Position numbers and translations under genes: made by a program. This document shows positions 9,254 through 21,505 of a stretch of DNA of 64,000 nt, piece after piece. The notes under the pieces are model-generated. The model searched no databases. It saw only the letters and a list, made by a program, of their open reading frames with translations, and was not told where the DNA came from. Each line of letters begins with the position of its first letter. Within the stretch, counting starts at the first letter, position 1. The DNA is from Cylindrospermopsis curvispora GIHE-G1 (GTDB lineage: Bacteria; Cyanobacteriota; Cyanobacteriia; Cyanobacteriales; Nostocaceae): NCBI RefSeq assembly GCF_014489415.1, contig NZ_CP060822.1:1188311-1252310 (forward strand), read 5' to 3'.

Positions 9254-9388
9254 ATGAAGCAAGAAATTCGTGATATTTTTGACAAGGTGCGATCGCAGAT
9301 AAATTCCCATTCTTTTCAACGAGCGATCGCTACCAAGACAATTCATGTTATATTGAGAATGAAGCAAGAAATTCGTGATATTTTTGAC
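9254..9388 (+). repeat. In-frame 30-bp direct repeat of the menG start
   Basis: Bases 9254-9283 and 9359-9388 are identical for 30 bp (ATGAAGCAAGAAATTCGTGA..., encoding MKQEIRDIFD). The offset is 105 bp, so the two ATGs are in the same frame with no stop between. The 75-bp separator contains HIP1-like palindromes (TGCGATCGCA, AGCGATCGCT) and translates to a low-quality linker. Confidence 0.9.
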
Positions 9389-10051
9389 CGTATTGCTCCT
9401 GTGTACGATCAACTTAATGATTGGTTAAGCCTGGGACAACATCGCATCTGGAAGGAAATGACCGTGAAATGGAGTGGTGTGAAACCAGGAGATACTTGTC
9501 TAGATTTATGCTGCGGTAGTGGGGATTTAACCTTCCGTTTGGCTCGACGTGCAGGAACTGCTGGTAGGGTATATGGTGTGGATTTCTCTAATAATTTACT
9601 TAATGCTGCTAAAAACCGCCAGAAATTATCCCAGAACCCATATTCTATCACTTGGACAGAAGCAGATGTGCTGAGTCTTCCTTTTGTAGATGATCAATTT
9701 GACGTTGTGACCATGGGTTACGGTTTAAGAAATGTGACAGATATCACCCGCAGTTTACAGGAAATCTATCGAGTGCTAAAACCTGGGGGTAAAGCGGCAA
9801 TTTTGGATTTTCATCGTCCTGATGACCACATCTGGAGGACCTTTCAACAATGGTATTTAGATTATCTGGTTGTTCCCCTGGCCACTAATTTGGGTGTGAG
9901 GGAAGAATATGCTTACATCAGTCCCAGTTTGCAGCGTTTTCCCAGGGGTGAGGAACAGGTTGCCTTAGCACGTCAAGTTGGGTTTGTCAATGCTATTCAT
10001 TATCCAATTTCCAATGCTATGATGGGGGTACTAGTAATCGTCGTTCCCTAA
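9359..10051 (+). CDS. menG: 2-phytyl-1,4-naphtoquinone methyltransferase (MenG/UbiE family)
   Basis: 230 residues from ATG 9359, the usual length. It is a class I SAM methyltransferase: motif I CLDLCCGSGDLTFRLA (SAM-binding Gly-rich loop), post-I VYGVDFSN, motif II DQFDVVTMGYGLRNV, and GGKAAILDFHRP. In cyanobacteria this enzyme performs the last methylation of phylloquinone, the photosystem I A1 cofactor; some act in plastoquinone-related steps. The first 30 bp (MKQEIRDIFD) also occur exactly, in frame, at 9254-9283, so an N-terminally extended 265-residue product from ATG 9254 is possible. The downstream copy matches the family start. Confidence 0.9.
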   Translation: MKQEIRDIFDRIAPVYDQLNDWLSLGQHRIWKEMTVKWSGVKPGDTCLDLCCGSGDLTFRLARRAGTAGRVYGVDFSNNLLNAAKNRQKLSQNPYSITWTEADVLSLPFVDDQFDVVTMGYGLRNVTDITRSLQEIYRVLKPGGKAAILDFHRPDDHIWRTFQQWYLDYLVVPLATNLGVREEYAYISPSLQRFPRGEEQVALARQVGFVNAIHYPISNAMMGVLVIVVP

Positions 10052-10072
10052 TCGAACTGAGTCCAAAATCCC

Positions 10073-11308
10073 GTGGATTGGTCACATCTTTGGCTTTATG
10101 TATCACCTCCCGTTCTGGGTGGTGTGATTGGCTATTTCACTAATGATATAGCCATTAGAATGCTTTTCCGTCCCTACAGACCCATCTATGTTCTGGGACG
10201 TAAGTTACCTTTTACTCCTGGTTTGATTCCCAGTAATCAAGAGCGATTGGGAAACAATATTGCCCATGCTATTATGGGTTCTCTGTTAACTCCAGACGAA
10301 TTACATAAATTGGCTGGACGACTTTTGGCAACTGATCGGGTCAAAGCTGCTATCCTATGGTTGTTACAATTGGCATTGGCCCAAATTAAACAGGAAAAAA
10401 ATCAAAAAACTGCTCAGATCTTGGCGGGAATTTTGCGCGATTTATTGGGGGACTCCCTTCCCCGTCTGTTAAGAGTGTTAGCTCGTAAAGAAGATTTTCT
10501 AGAAGTACAAATTAATCAAGTTTTTGACCGTCTAATATTAGAGTTTAGACTAAACGAAGAACAGGCTATTTGGTTAGCTGACTGGTTACTGAAGGTTGCT
10601 TTTCCACCGGATGTGTTAAGACAAGCAATAATTAATTTTCTCACAGATAAAACTATTCAAACTATTGATGATAGCTTTAGAGAAAAAACTAGTGGTACTT
10701 ACTGGGTGGTAGCTAATCTTTTCGGTTTACGAAATACTCTTACCCGACTCAGAAGTTTTTGTTTGGATGAGAAGGAATTGACTAATCAACGACTGCAAGA
10801 GTTAGTTCAAGATCTACAATTGGGCGATCGCCTGAAGAAGCTATTACAGGACTTGTCCCTACAAAATTTGCCCATTGGCACAGTTCGTGAATTGAGAAAG
10901 AGTATAAAGGAGAGCATTAGATATTATCTGCGAGACAGTGGCAGTAACCTGATACAAGAGGTAACAGAATCAGCGGATTGGGAGAGAATTTCTATTATTT
11001 TATTAACTCGCCTGCGTGATTCAGCCATTGTTAACAGTTCCCTGGAGTCTGTGGCTCAAGAGTTAGCCCTAATCCTAGACAAGTATTTAGAAAAAGACCT
11101 AGAAACCATTGTAGCCCAAGCAATTCCAATTTTGTCCCTAGATAAAGTTATCGTAGAAAAAGTCAAAGCCACCTCACCTGCTGACTTAGAAGCAGCTATT
11201 GAGGGGATTGTCAAGAATGAGTTGCAGGCAATTGTGAATCTAGGAGGTATTTTAGGGTTAGCGGTGGGCCTGTTACAAGTGGGATTTCTCCTTCTAAACC
11301 AGGTCTAG
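10073..11308 (+). CDS. DUF445 family membrane protein
   Basis: 411 residues from a GTG start at 10073, 21 bp after menG. The N-terminus is a membrane segment followed by the DUF445 signature [18 protein letters not shown] and [18 protein letters not shown] long helical soluble region follows, and a second hydrophobic helix closes the protein ([19 protein letters not shown]), matching the YheB/DUF445 topology. Function of the family is unknown; proximity suggests co-transcription with menG, but no functional tie is known. Confidence 0.85.
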   Translation: MDWSHLWLYVSPPVLGGVIGYFTNDIAIRMLFRPYRPIYVLGRKLPFTPGLIPSNQERLGNNIAHAIMGSLLTPDELHKLAGRLLATDRVKAAILWLLQLALAQIKQEKNQKTAQILAGILRDLLGDSLPRLLRVLARKEDFLEVQINQVFDRLILEFRLNEEQAIWLADWLLKVAFPPDVLRQAIINFLTDKTIQTIDDSFREKTSGTYWVVANLFGLRNTLTRLRSFCLDEKELTNQRLQELVQDLQLGDRLKKLLQDLSLQNLPIGTVRELRKSIKESIRYYLRDSGSNLIQEVTESADWERISIILLTRLRDSAIVNSSLESVAQELALILDKYLEKDLETIVAQAIPILSLDKVIVEKVKATSPADLEAAIEGIVKNELQAIVNLGGILGLAVGLLQVGFLLLNQV

Positions 11309-11476
11309 TCAGGGTTGGCATCAAAAAATGGAGAAGGAGGAGTGAGGAGGGGGAGATGGAGAAAGGGGGGATAGGTGGAGGGAAGAAGATAAAAAAAATT
11401 AAAAAAAAAATTGTTAAGTTTTATTATGTAGACAATAATTGCATTTAAAGTGCTAAGATTTTATCCGAAGTCATTA

Positions 11477-11689
11477 ATGTTTATTGTTAGTTCCGTGGCT
11501 AGAGCAAGTACCGCAATTGGCGTAAGTCCAGTGATCAAAGAGACTGTGCAAAAACAGGCACATTCTACCCGTCTGACCTTAAAAGAGGTTATCCTCATGG
11601 GTATGTTGGCAATTGATAAGCTAGATGACCAAGGTCGTCAAGAGTTAGCTGATCAAGTGCACAAAATGCAAGTGGACGGCGAAATTTAA
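11477..11689 (+). CDS. Small hypothetical protein
   Basis: 70 residues from ATG 11477; an in-frame GTG at 11450 would give 79. The second half has plausible amphipathic helices (RLTLKEVILMGMLAIDKLDD, GRQELADQVHKMQ) and normal codon use, resembling small DNA-binding/antitoxin-size proteins, but I do not recognise a family. No clear ribosome site precedes the ATG. It could be a genuine small gene or a decayed end of a larger one. Confidence 0.4.
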   Translation: MFIVSSVARASTAIGVSPVIKETVQKQAHSTRLTLKEVILMGMLAIDKLDDQGRQELADQVHKMQVDGEI

Positions 11690-11892
11690 CTCGGACTAGT
11701 CTTGATTCCTGGGTAGAGACCAAGAATTAAGACTGTCATCCGGCTAATCCATAGCCAAGTTAAAGCCGTGTCTTCAGCAACCTCAAAGCAAATCCCAAGG
11801 AAATCTGGAATCAAAGTGATGAAGTTTTGACTTTCCTAGGTTTAGCTTCATCAGTAGCTAGATTTCTTTGGGAAGCAGTAAACCGAGTTTTT

Positions 11893-11923
11893 AGAGAAAA
11901 AGGAACTGTTCTCCTTTTTCTCT
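11893..11923. terminator. Perfect 12-bp hairpin, possible terminator
   Basis: AGAGAAAAAGGA (11893-11904) and TCCTTTTTCTCT (11912-11923) are exact reverse complements separated by 7 nt. The stem itself holds the A/T tract, so it could work in either direction, for the small ORF on the plus strand or as a barrier behind larE on the minus strand. Confidence 0.45.
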
Positions 11924-12063
11924 GGTTAACGACCAGTTTAAGAAATAACCTCAAAATTTTTAGGTGGAATAGCCACAGTCCTGACCAAAAACAGGTACTA
12001 ATTCGGGCAAATTCCCCCCAATAGTTTTAGTTATTGTTATTTTTCTGCTTTCCTTTGTCTCTA

Positions 12064-12903
12064 TCAGGATTCTTTTTTTGGAAGGACGAAATCCTGTCTT
12101 GTCAAGACTCGATTCAGCTTACCACTCTGATAACCTTCTAAATCTAAGGTGACGTAAATAAATCCTAGATTTTCCAGAGTGGTTACTAGGGTAGGTAGGT
12201 CTGTCTTGAGGACGAAATCCTTGATTTTTTCCGGTGGGAGTTCAATTCTGGCGGTTTCCCCTTCCGATCTGACTCGCAGGTCTTCCCAACCCAAAGTTTT
12301 TAAATATATTTCTGCTCTCCCCACACGTTGTAATTTTTCTATGGTGATTTCTTCTCCGTAGGGGAATCGGGAACTTAGACAGGGTTGGGCGGGTTTGTTC
12401 CACCAGGGTAGTGCTAATTGTTGGGAAAGTTGACGCACTTCCATTTTAGTAATTCCTATTTCTGCTAGGGGTGATCTTGCTCCCCTTTCTTTTGCAGCTT
12501 GAATTCCCGGTCTGTAGTCTTTGAGATCGTCAGCGTTTACCCCATCAATCACATAACTGTATCCCCATTCTAATGCTAGGGGTTTGAGCGTGTCATGTAA
12601 TTCACTTTTACAAAAGTAGCACCGGTTAACTGGATTGGACGTGTAGTTGGGATTGGCCATCTCTTGAGTATGGACAATTTTATGGGTTATCCCAATGGTT
12701 GCTGCTTGTGCAGTAGCTTCTGTTAACTCTTCCGGTAGTAAAGATGGGGATACTGCAGTTACCGCTACCGCGCGATCGCCTAATACTTCATGAGCAACCT
12801 TGGCTACTAGTGTGCTATCAACTCCTCCGGAATAGGCTATTAAAGCATGTCCCATTTCGGCAAATAAGGTCTTTAATTTTTCTAATTTTTCTGTGAGTGT
12901 CAT
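12064..12903 (-). CDS. larE: LarE-type ATP-dependent sulfur transferase
   Basis: 279 residues. The PP-loop ATPase motif SGGVDSTLVAK lies near residue 25. NRCYFCKSEL follows (CxxC, ~residues 93-96), and a third cysteine sits in QPCLSSRFPYGE (~173). LarE adenylates and sulfurates the pyridinium dicarboxylate precursor of the nickel-pincer cofactor. Family knowledge: members with three such cysteines use a [4Fe-4S] cluster, whereas single-Cys members sacrifice their sulfur; this one has the three-Cys layout. No larA, larB or larC is in the window, so its partner enzyme here is unknown. Confidence 0.88.
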   Translation of the reverse strand: MTLTEKLEKLKTLFAEMGHALIAYSGGVDSTLVAKVAHEVLGDRAVAVTAVSPSLLPEELTEATAQAATIGITHKIVHTQEMANPNYTSNPVNRCYFCKSELHDTLKPLALEWGYSYVIDGVNADDLKDYRPGIQAAKERGARSPLAEIGITKMEVRQLSQQLALPWWNKPAQPCLSSRFPYGEEITIEKLQRVGRAEIYLKTLGWEDLRVRSEGETARIELPPEKIKDFVLKTDLPTLVTTLENLGFIYVTLDLEGYQSGKLNRVLTRQDFVLPKKES

Positions 12904-12969
12904 ATTTTTAATATTTTACACATATATGGCTTGGTCCAGAAAGCTATGGACAAGTAGGATGGTTGATTG

Positions 12970-14835
12970 CTAGGGGTTCTGGCACTTTTCCAGTATAGCA
13001 CCGAGATTTGTCAAATTTATGGGTTTAGGAATATAGTGGGTGAAACCGGAAGCTAGACATATTTCTCTGTCTCCCTTCATGGCCATTGCTGTTTGAGCAA
13101 TGATAGGAATGTTCTGATATCTGGGGTCTTTTCTGATTTCTGATACTAAGTTCAGTCCGTTACCATCTGGCAATTTCAAATCCATTAAGATGATTGTCGG
13201 TTGCACTTGTGGTAAATTTACCCACATTTCTGTGGCAGTTTTTACGTGTATGACTTGATAACCTAATCTATTTAGATAAGTCTTTATGAGTTCACTATTA
13301 TTTAGATCATTTTCTACTAGTAATATTGTGCAGTGATTGATTTTTTGAATATTGGTTGGAGTATTAATTAGGTGGTCAAGAGTTTTGTCAATTAGTTCTA
13401 GGTCTTGTTCTGGTTGAATTTCTAGTATTTGGGTAGTTCTCTCAGATTTGAGAGGTAGAATAATAGTAAATTCAGAACCTTGATTTAATTGCGATCGCAC
13501 CTCAATACTACCCCCATGAATTTCCGCCAGTTGTTTGGTGACAATCAATCCTAAACCGGTGCCATGATTTTTATCAAGTTGGGTATTTATGGTATTTACT
13601 AGTTGGGTATAGGGACGAAACAGTAAGGACAGGTCTTCCCCAGAAATGCCAACTCCCGTATCCCATACTGTAAATCTCAACCATGAATCTTTAAGAACAA
13701 CCCGTAAACCCACACTTCCTACATTAGTAAACTTTATAGCATTAAACAATAGATTTAATAGCATCTGCTTCAGTCGTAGAGGATCCACCAACAGAGTGTT
13801 CACATCCTCATTGATTTCTAATTGTAATTTTAAACCCTTATCTCCTGCTTTTTCCTTCACCAGGGCTAAAACGCTTTTACACAATGATGGTATATTAGCT
13901 ACTTCCCATTGCACTTCTAACTGATTGGCTTCTATTTTGGAAAGATCTAAAATGTCATTGATTAAACTCAATAAATGCTTACCGCTGGATTGAATAATCT
14001 GTAAATATTCTTGATGGCGTTCTCTTTCCGCTTCGTAACCTTGGGCTAATAATAACTCAGTAAATCCAATAATCGAAGTCAAGGGGGTTCTGATTTCGTG
14101 ACTAGTGTTTGCCAAAAATTGATTTTTAAGTTTATTTTTACGTTCTAGGTTGTAATTAAACTGTAATAGGGACTGATAAGAATATTTTAAAGTCTGAATT
14201 TTTTGAGTTTGTATTAAATAAGTCCAGGAATATTTAATGGCTTTTTGAATAAACTGCGATCGCCAGTGCAAGGGAGAAAATTGAGGTTTAGCAAGACCAG
14301 ATAAATCAGATAGGGGATGAAGAGCAATTAGCCATTTGGTCACACCAGTAGAATCATCAGGAAAACGCCAAGCTAGGGGAGGATTGTGCTTTTCCATTTC
14401 CAGGAGATCGGGGAGACCAATATGGGATTCCAAATTCCATCTGGAGGTTGTTTGCGACAGGGATGGAGGTGAAATTGGTGTGGGTGAATTACACATCAAG
14501 ACAATTCTAGCCATATTCTCTTGAGGTTTACACTCAGCTATATATACAGTAAGACTTTCAATACCCAACCCGTGAAAATTCAAAGCAGTATAAACCTCAT
14601 TAAGCAGAGTTTGCAAAATCTGGGACTCAGCCATTTTTGCCTCCTGGGTACTAGGTTCACTCGTGCTTAAAGGTGTATTAACTGCTGTGAACAAGCAAAA
14701 ATTTAGACTAAGTTGTAACCTATTCAAGTGTTTTTCCAACCACAAATCGTATCCTTGTTGTTGGATGGTGCGTAAAAGTTTCGAGGTTTTATCTATCCGA
14801 GGATTTCTTTTTGGTAAGTTTGAGTATTTGTACAT
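12970..14835 (-). CDS. Hybrid sensor histidine kinase with C-terminal receiver
   Basis: 621 residues. An unassigned N-terminal sensor region (~1-210) shows no membrane helices. It is followed by a short coiled coil, HisKA with the phospho-acceptor H246 (TSHEIRTPLT), HATPase_c with N-box (NLLFNAIKFT, N365), G1 (WDTGVGIS) and G2 (HGTGLGL), and a REC domain starting ~503 with acceptor D552 in IILMDLKLPDG and a conserved Lys in YIPKPIN. The protein looks soluble. The signal is unknown and there is no adjacent response regulator, so phosphorelay to a distant partner is likely. Confidence 0.92.
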   Translation of the reverse strand: MYKYSNLPKRNPRIDKTSKLLRTIQQQGYDLWLEKHLNRLQLSLNFCLFTAVNTPLSTSEPSTQEAKMAESQILQTLLNEVYTALNFHGLGIESLTVYIAECKPQENMARIVLMCNSPTPISPPSLSQTTSRWNLESHIGLPDLLEMEKHNPPLAWRFPDDSTGVTKWLIALHPLSDLSGLAKPQFSPLHWRSQFIQKAIKYSWTYLIQTQKIQTLKYSYQSLLQFNYNLERKNKLKNQFLANTSHEIRTPLTSIIGFTELLLAQGYEAERERHQEYLQIIQSSGKHLLSLINDILDLSKIEANQLEVQWEVANIPSLCKSVLALVKEKAGDKGLKLQLEINEDVNTLLVDPLRLKQMLLNLLFNAIKFTNVGSVGLRVVLKDSWLRFTVWDTGVGISGEDLSLLFRPYTQLVNTINTQLDKNHGTGLGLIVTKQLAEIHGGSIEVRSQLNQGSEFTIILPLKSERTTQILEIQPEQDLELIDKTLDHLINTPTNIQKINHCTILLVENDLNNSELIKTYLNRLGYQVIHVKTATEMWVNLPQVQPTIILMDLKLPDGNGLNLVSEIRKDPRYQNIPIIAQTAMAMKGDREICLASGFTHYIPKPINLTNLGAILEKCQNP

Positions 14836-15025
14836 AAAAAGTGCCCAAAGATACTAACCCTGACGGAAAACAGCGGGAGATAAATAGGGGTTATACTTTC
14901 ATATATTGATCTCCACACTGTGTATATTAACACAGAAATTGATTTTTCTTACTAGCTCCGTGTGAAATATAACTTATGATATTCATAGTTTGACATTGAT
15001 GTTAGGATCTGAGTAAAGTAACTTT

Positions 15026-15892
15026 ATGGATGCACAACTAGCTCAATTAATTATTAATGGAATTGCAGTAGGTAGTATTATTGCCTTAGCAGCAGTGGGA
15101 CTAACACTCACTTATGGAATTTTAAGAATATCGAATTTTGCCCATGGGGACTTTTTAACGTTAGGGGCATATTTTACCTGGGTTATAAACGGGTGGGGAA
15201 TGAACATTTGGTTATCAATGGTTGTTGCAGCCATATTAACCGTGATAGCGATGTTACTAACGGAGAAGATATTGTGGTCAAGAATGAGAATATTACGTGC
15301 CACATCTACCACCCTGATTATCATCTCCATTGGACTGGCCCTATTTGTCCGTAACGGGATTATTTTTCTTTGGGGGGGTAAAAACCAAAATTATAATCTT
15401 CCGGTAATTCAGGCCCTGGACATAGGCGGTTTGAAAATACCACAAAATCAATTACTGGTTTTAGTCCTAGCCATACTAGCGATTCTATTCCTGCACTACA
15501 TATTACAGAATACTAAAATTGGTAAGGCTATGCGAGCAGTAGCGGATGACCTAGATTTAGCCAGGGTTTCTGGGATTAACGTAGAACGAGTAATTCTTTG
15601 GACTTGGATCATTGCAGGTAGCTTGACCTCCCTGGGTGGTAGTATGTATGGTTTAATTACTGCTGTTCGTCCCAACATGGGCTGGTTTTTGATTTTACCC
15701 TTATTTGCGTCAGTAATTTTAGGGGGAATTGGCAACCCTTATGGTGCCATATTTGCTGCTCTTATTATTGGCATTGTTCAGGAAGTGAGCACTCCCTGGT
15801 TAGGATCCCAGTATAAGCAAGGAGTTGCCTTGTTAATTATGATTTTAGTTTTACTCATTCGTCCCAAAGGACTCTTTAAAGGAACAGTTTAG
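15026..15892 (+). CDS. livH: Branched-chain/neutral amino-acid ABC transporter permease (LivH family)
   Basis: 288 residues, very hydrophobic, about eight membrane segments. It has the LivH signature VGLTLTYGILRISNFAHGDF near the N-terminus and the EAA-like cytoplasmic loop KIGKAMRAVADDLDLARVSGI. LivH pairs with LivM to form the inner-membrane channel for branched-chain and neutral amino acids; in Anabaena the equivalent is the NatC/NatD pair. The other subunits (LivM, two ATPases, binding protein) are not nearby, so the operon is dispersed. A GTG/TTG-free ATG start after a poor ribosome site. Confidence 0.88.
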   Translation: MDAQLAQLIINGIAVGSIIALAAVGLTLTYGILRISNFAHGDFLTLGAYFTWVINGWGMNIWLSMVVAAILTVIAMLLTEKILWSRMRILRATSTTLIIISIGLALFVRNGIIFLWGGKNQNYNLPVIQALDIGGLKIPQNQLLVLVLAILAILFLHYILQNTKIGKAMRAVADDLDLARVSGINVERVILWTWIIAGSLTSLGGSMYGLITAVRPNMGWFLILPLFASVILGGIGNPYGAIFAALIIGIVQEVSTPWLGSQYKQGVALLIMILVLLIRPKGLFKGTV

Positions 15893-15935
15893 GGGAGGGG
15901 TTAGAAACTGGGAGATTCAGTCCCTCTCCACCTAC

Positions 15936-16052
15936 CTACTCAATAATATGGAAATAATAAGCTGCTACTAAAAAGTTGATAGCGAGTAGCAGTATAGCCC
16001 AACTGGCCCGGAAAACATAACTGGGTTTGGTTTCTTTTGTTTTAGAAGTCAT
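15936..16052 (-). CDS. psaX: Photosystem I subunit PsaX
   Basis: 38 residues. A charged N-terminus (MTSKTKETKPSYVFR) is followed by a single membrane helix (ASWAILLLAINFLVAAYYF). The LLLAINFLVAAYYF block matches PsaX as I remember it from Thermosynechococcus photosystem I. The start at 16052 is set by a clear GGAGG 7 bp upstream; a longer ORF upstream lacks this. PsaX is a peripheral one-helix subunit that binds chlorophyll/lipid at the edge of the PSI core and is absent from many cyanobacteria. It lies between livH and the rRNA operon. Confidence 0.82.
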   Translation of the reverse strand: MTSKTKETKPSYVFRASWAILLLAINFLVAAYYFHIIE

Positions 16053-16220
16053 ATTTGACCCTCCTGATTTAATCACATTTCCACAAATACCAAACAGGAG
16101 TACCAAATTTCCACTATCTTTAAAAATGTTCAAAGTAATGTTCAAAGTTTAGCTACTTTCCATCTATTTAGGTCTTTGCCAATGGACGGACAAGGTACCT
16201 TTAGAGTTACTTCATCTTGG

Positions 16221-16264
16221 GAAAAACCAAACCGCCCAACCCATAATACATGGAGTGAGCGGTT
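16221..16264 (-). terminator. rRNA operon terminator
   Basis: Read on the minus strand just after 5S, a stem AACCGC...GCGGTT with a loop of about 23 nt is followed by TGGTTTTTC, a T tract. It lies 14 bp beyond the 5S 3' end and between it and psaX, which is on the same strand, so it would separate the two transcripts. Confidence 0.6.
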
Positions 16265-16277
16265 GTGTAATAATAAA

Positions 16278-16395
16278 CCTGGCATCGAGCTATTTTGACA
16301 CAGGGCAACCCCCATACTATCGTCGCCGCAACAGCGTTTCACCTCTGAGTTCGGGAAGGGATCAGTGTGGTTCCACCGCACCATAGACACCAGGA
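16278..16395 (-). rRNA. rrf: 5S ribosomal RNA
   Basis: About 118 nt. On the minus strand it begins TCCTGGTGTCTATGGTGCGG and contains the conserved CCGAACTCAGAGGTGAAACG core, ending near GATGCCAGG, which pairs with the 5' end. It lies ~75 bp downstream of 23S. Ends are estimated to within a few bases from the terminal helix. Confidence 0.95.
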
Positions 16396-16469
16396 AAACT
16401 TGTCGGTTTCAAAGTTCCCACTTCAAAACCCTGAAGACTGCATATATTTCGATAAGAATGAATTACCTT

Positions 16470-19293
<2,824 letters not shown>

Positions 19294-19345
19294 CTTGGTT
19301 CTTCACTTGCTTCTATCTTTCGATTTCGGCTCTCTTATCTATCTA

Positions 19346-19364
19346 TATGCAGTTTTCAAGGTTC
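19346..19364 (-). promoter_or_regulatory. boxA antitermination element of the rRNA spacer
   Basis: The minus strand reads GAACCTTGAAAACTGCATA, the conserved cyanobacterial boxA that loads the Nus antitermination complex. It lies 53 bp upstream of 23S. Confidence 0.8.
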
Positions 19365-19379
19365 TGGCTGGTTTATCAC

Positions 19380-19407
19380 CAGCAGTCTAGGTCTTTCCTA
19401 GTTGCTG
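19380..19407 (-). promoter_or_regulatory. boxB hairpin of the rRNA spacer
   Basis: CAGCA...CTAGG / CCTAG...TGCTG forms a two-part stem with a small loop directly upstream of boxA, the usual cyanobacterial ITS boxB helix. Confidence 0.75.
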
Positions 19408-19528
19408 GGAGTCACCGGAAATATAATACTTTGAAAGAGACTTGACCAATTCTCGACCGACCTAGAGTAGACCATTTGATTCTCTATTCGCCTGCGGCTT
19501 TCGATTCCTCAATGGGTAGGTCTCCCTA

Positions 19529-21014
<1,486 letters not shown>

Positions 21015-21505
21015 TTGTTAAGTTTGCTTTTAGCTCTACTATTATGATTTGACTAACGAATCCTTCTGCATCGCTAGAATTCGTTAGTTTGAATTTCTTA
21101 GACGAGGAATGGTTGTCTTTACTCTTTCAAAGTATTATTTTGTCTCGGTTCGGTTGCGGGGCTTGTTTGCCTCACTCCAACTAATCTAACAACTATCTTT
21201 GGGAATGTCAAGTAGTTTTTTGAGATTTTTTGTAAAAAGTCTCTAACCCAGTCGTGACAATAATTTCAGCCTGAATCTTCCCCCAAAAGTCCATAGCGAA
21301 GTGAATTTATACCAGCTAATACGTACTTGGACAAAACCCTATAGAAAGGATTAATAGCTAAAAACAGTTTGGTATAACTGTTGGGATTGGGAATCTTTCG
21401 ATAATCTGCTCATCTCCTCCATTCCAGTGCGGTAGAGTGTCAACTCAATCCTGTGTTATGTTGGTGATGTCACAATTAACTTTTCTACCTGGCATAACTG
21501 TCATT
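21015..21505. other. rRNA promoter and leader region, divergent from ctp
   Basis: From 21015 to ~21175 is the 16S leader, with a hairpin ACTAACGAAT/ATTCGTTAGT (21052-21061 / 21079-21088) and the 5' half of the 16S processing stem (21122-21138). The rrn promoter is at 21183-21211. From ~21212 to 21505 is the divergent upstream region of the protease gene; no further gene is visible. Confidence 0.75.
21183..21211 (-). promoter_or_regulatory. rRNA operon sigma70-type promoter
   Basis: On the minus strand a perfect -35 TTGACA (21206-21211), a 17-bp spacer and a -10 TAGATT (21183-21188). Transcription would start near 21175, giving a ~160-nt leader before 16S. It is the best consensus match in the region. 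Confidence 0.75.

Larger units (their letters stand above)
11309..12063. other. Intergenic region with one small ORF and two strong hairpins
   Basis: The first ~120 bp are purine-rich (GGAGG/GGGG runs, then poly-A). A small ORF lies at 11477-11689. Further on are a stem TGATGAAG/CTTCATCA (11817-11853) and a perfect 12-bp stem AGAGAAAAAGGA/TCCTTTTTCTCT with a 7-nt loop (11893-11923). The latter could be a terminator. No other gene could be supported here. Confidence 0.5.
19294..19528 (-). other. 16S-23S internal transcribed spacer, no tRNA
   Basis: Only ~235 bp. No cloverleaf, TpsiC GTTCGA or CCA-adjacent acceptor pattern is present, so it lacks the tRNA-Ile and tRNA-Ala genes often found here. 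It contains a D1-like helix starting GACCTACCC and closing ...TAGGTC, a boxB hairpin (19380-19407), a boxA (19346-19364) and the 3' halves of rRNA-processing stems. Many cyanobacteria carry both tRNA-containing and tRNA-less rRNA operons. Confidence 0.85.

Noticed and set aside
9194-9412. Minus-strand 72-codon ORF across the menG start
   Set aside because: It is the mirror of the duplicated menG start and contains the same repeat; no independent coding signal.
11827-12024. 65-codon plus-strand ORF in the larE spacer
   Set aside because: It spans a perfect hairpin, has low-complexity content and no ribosome site; better explained as spacer.
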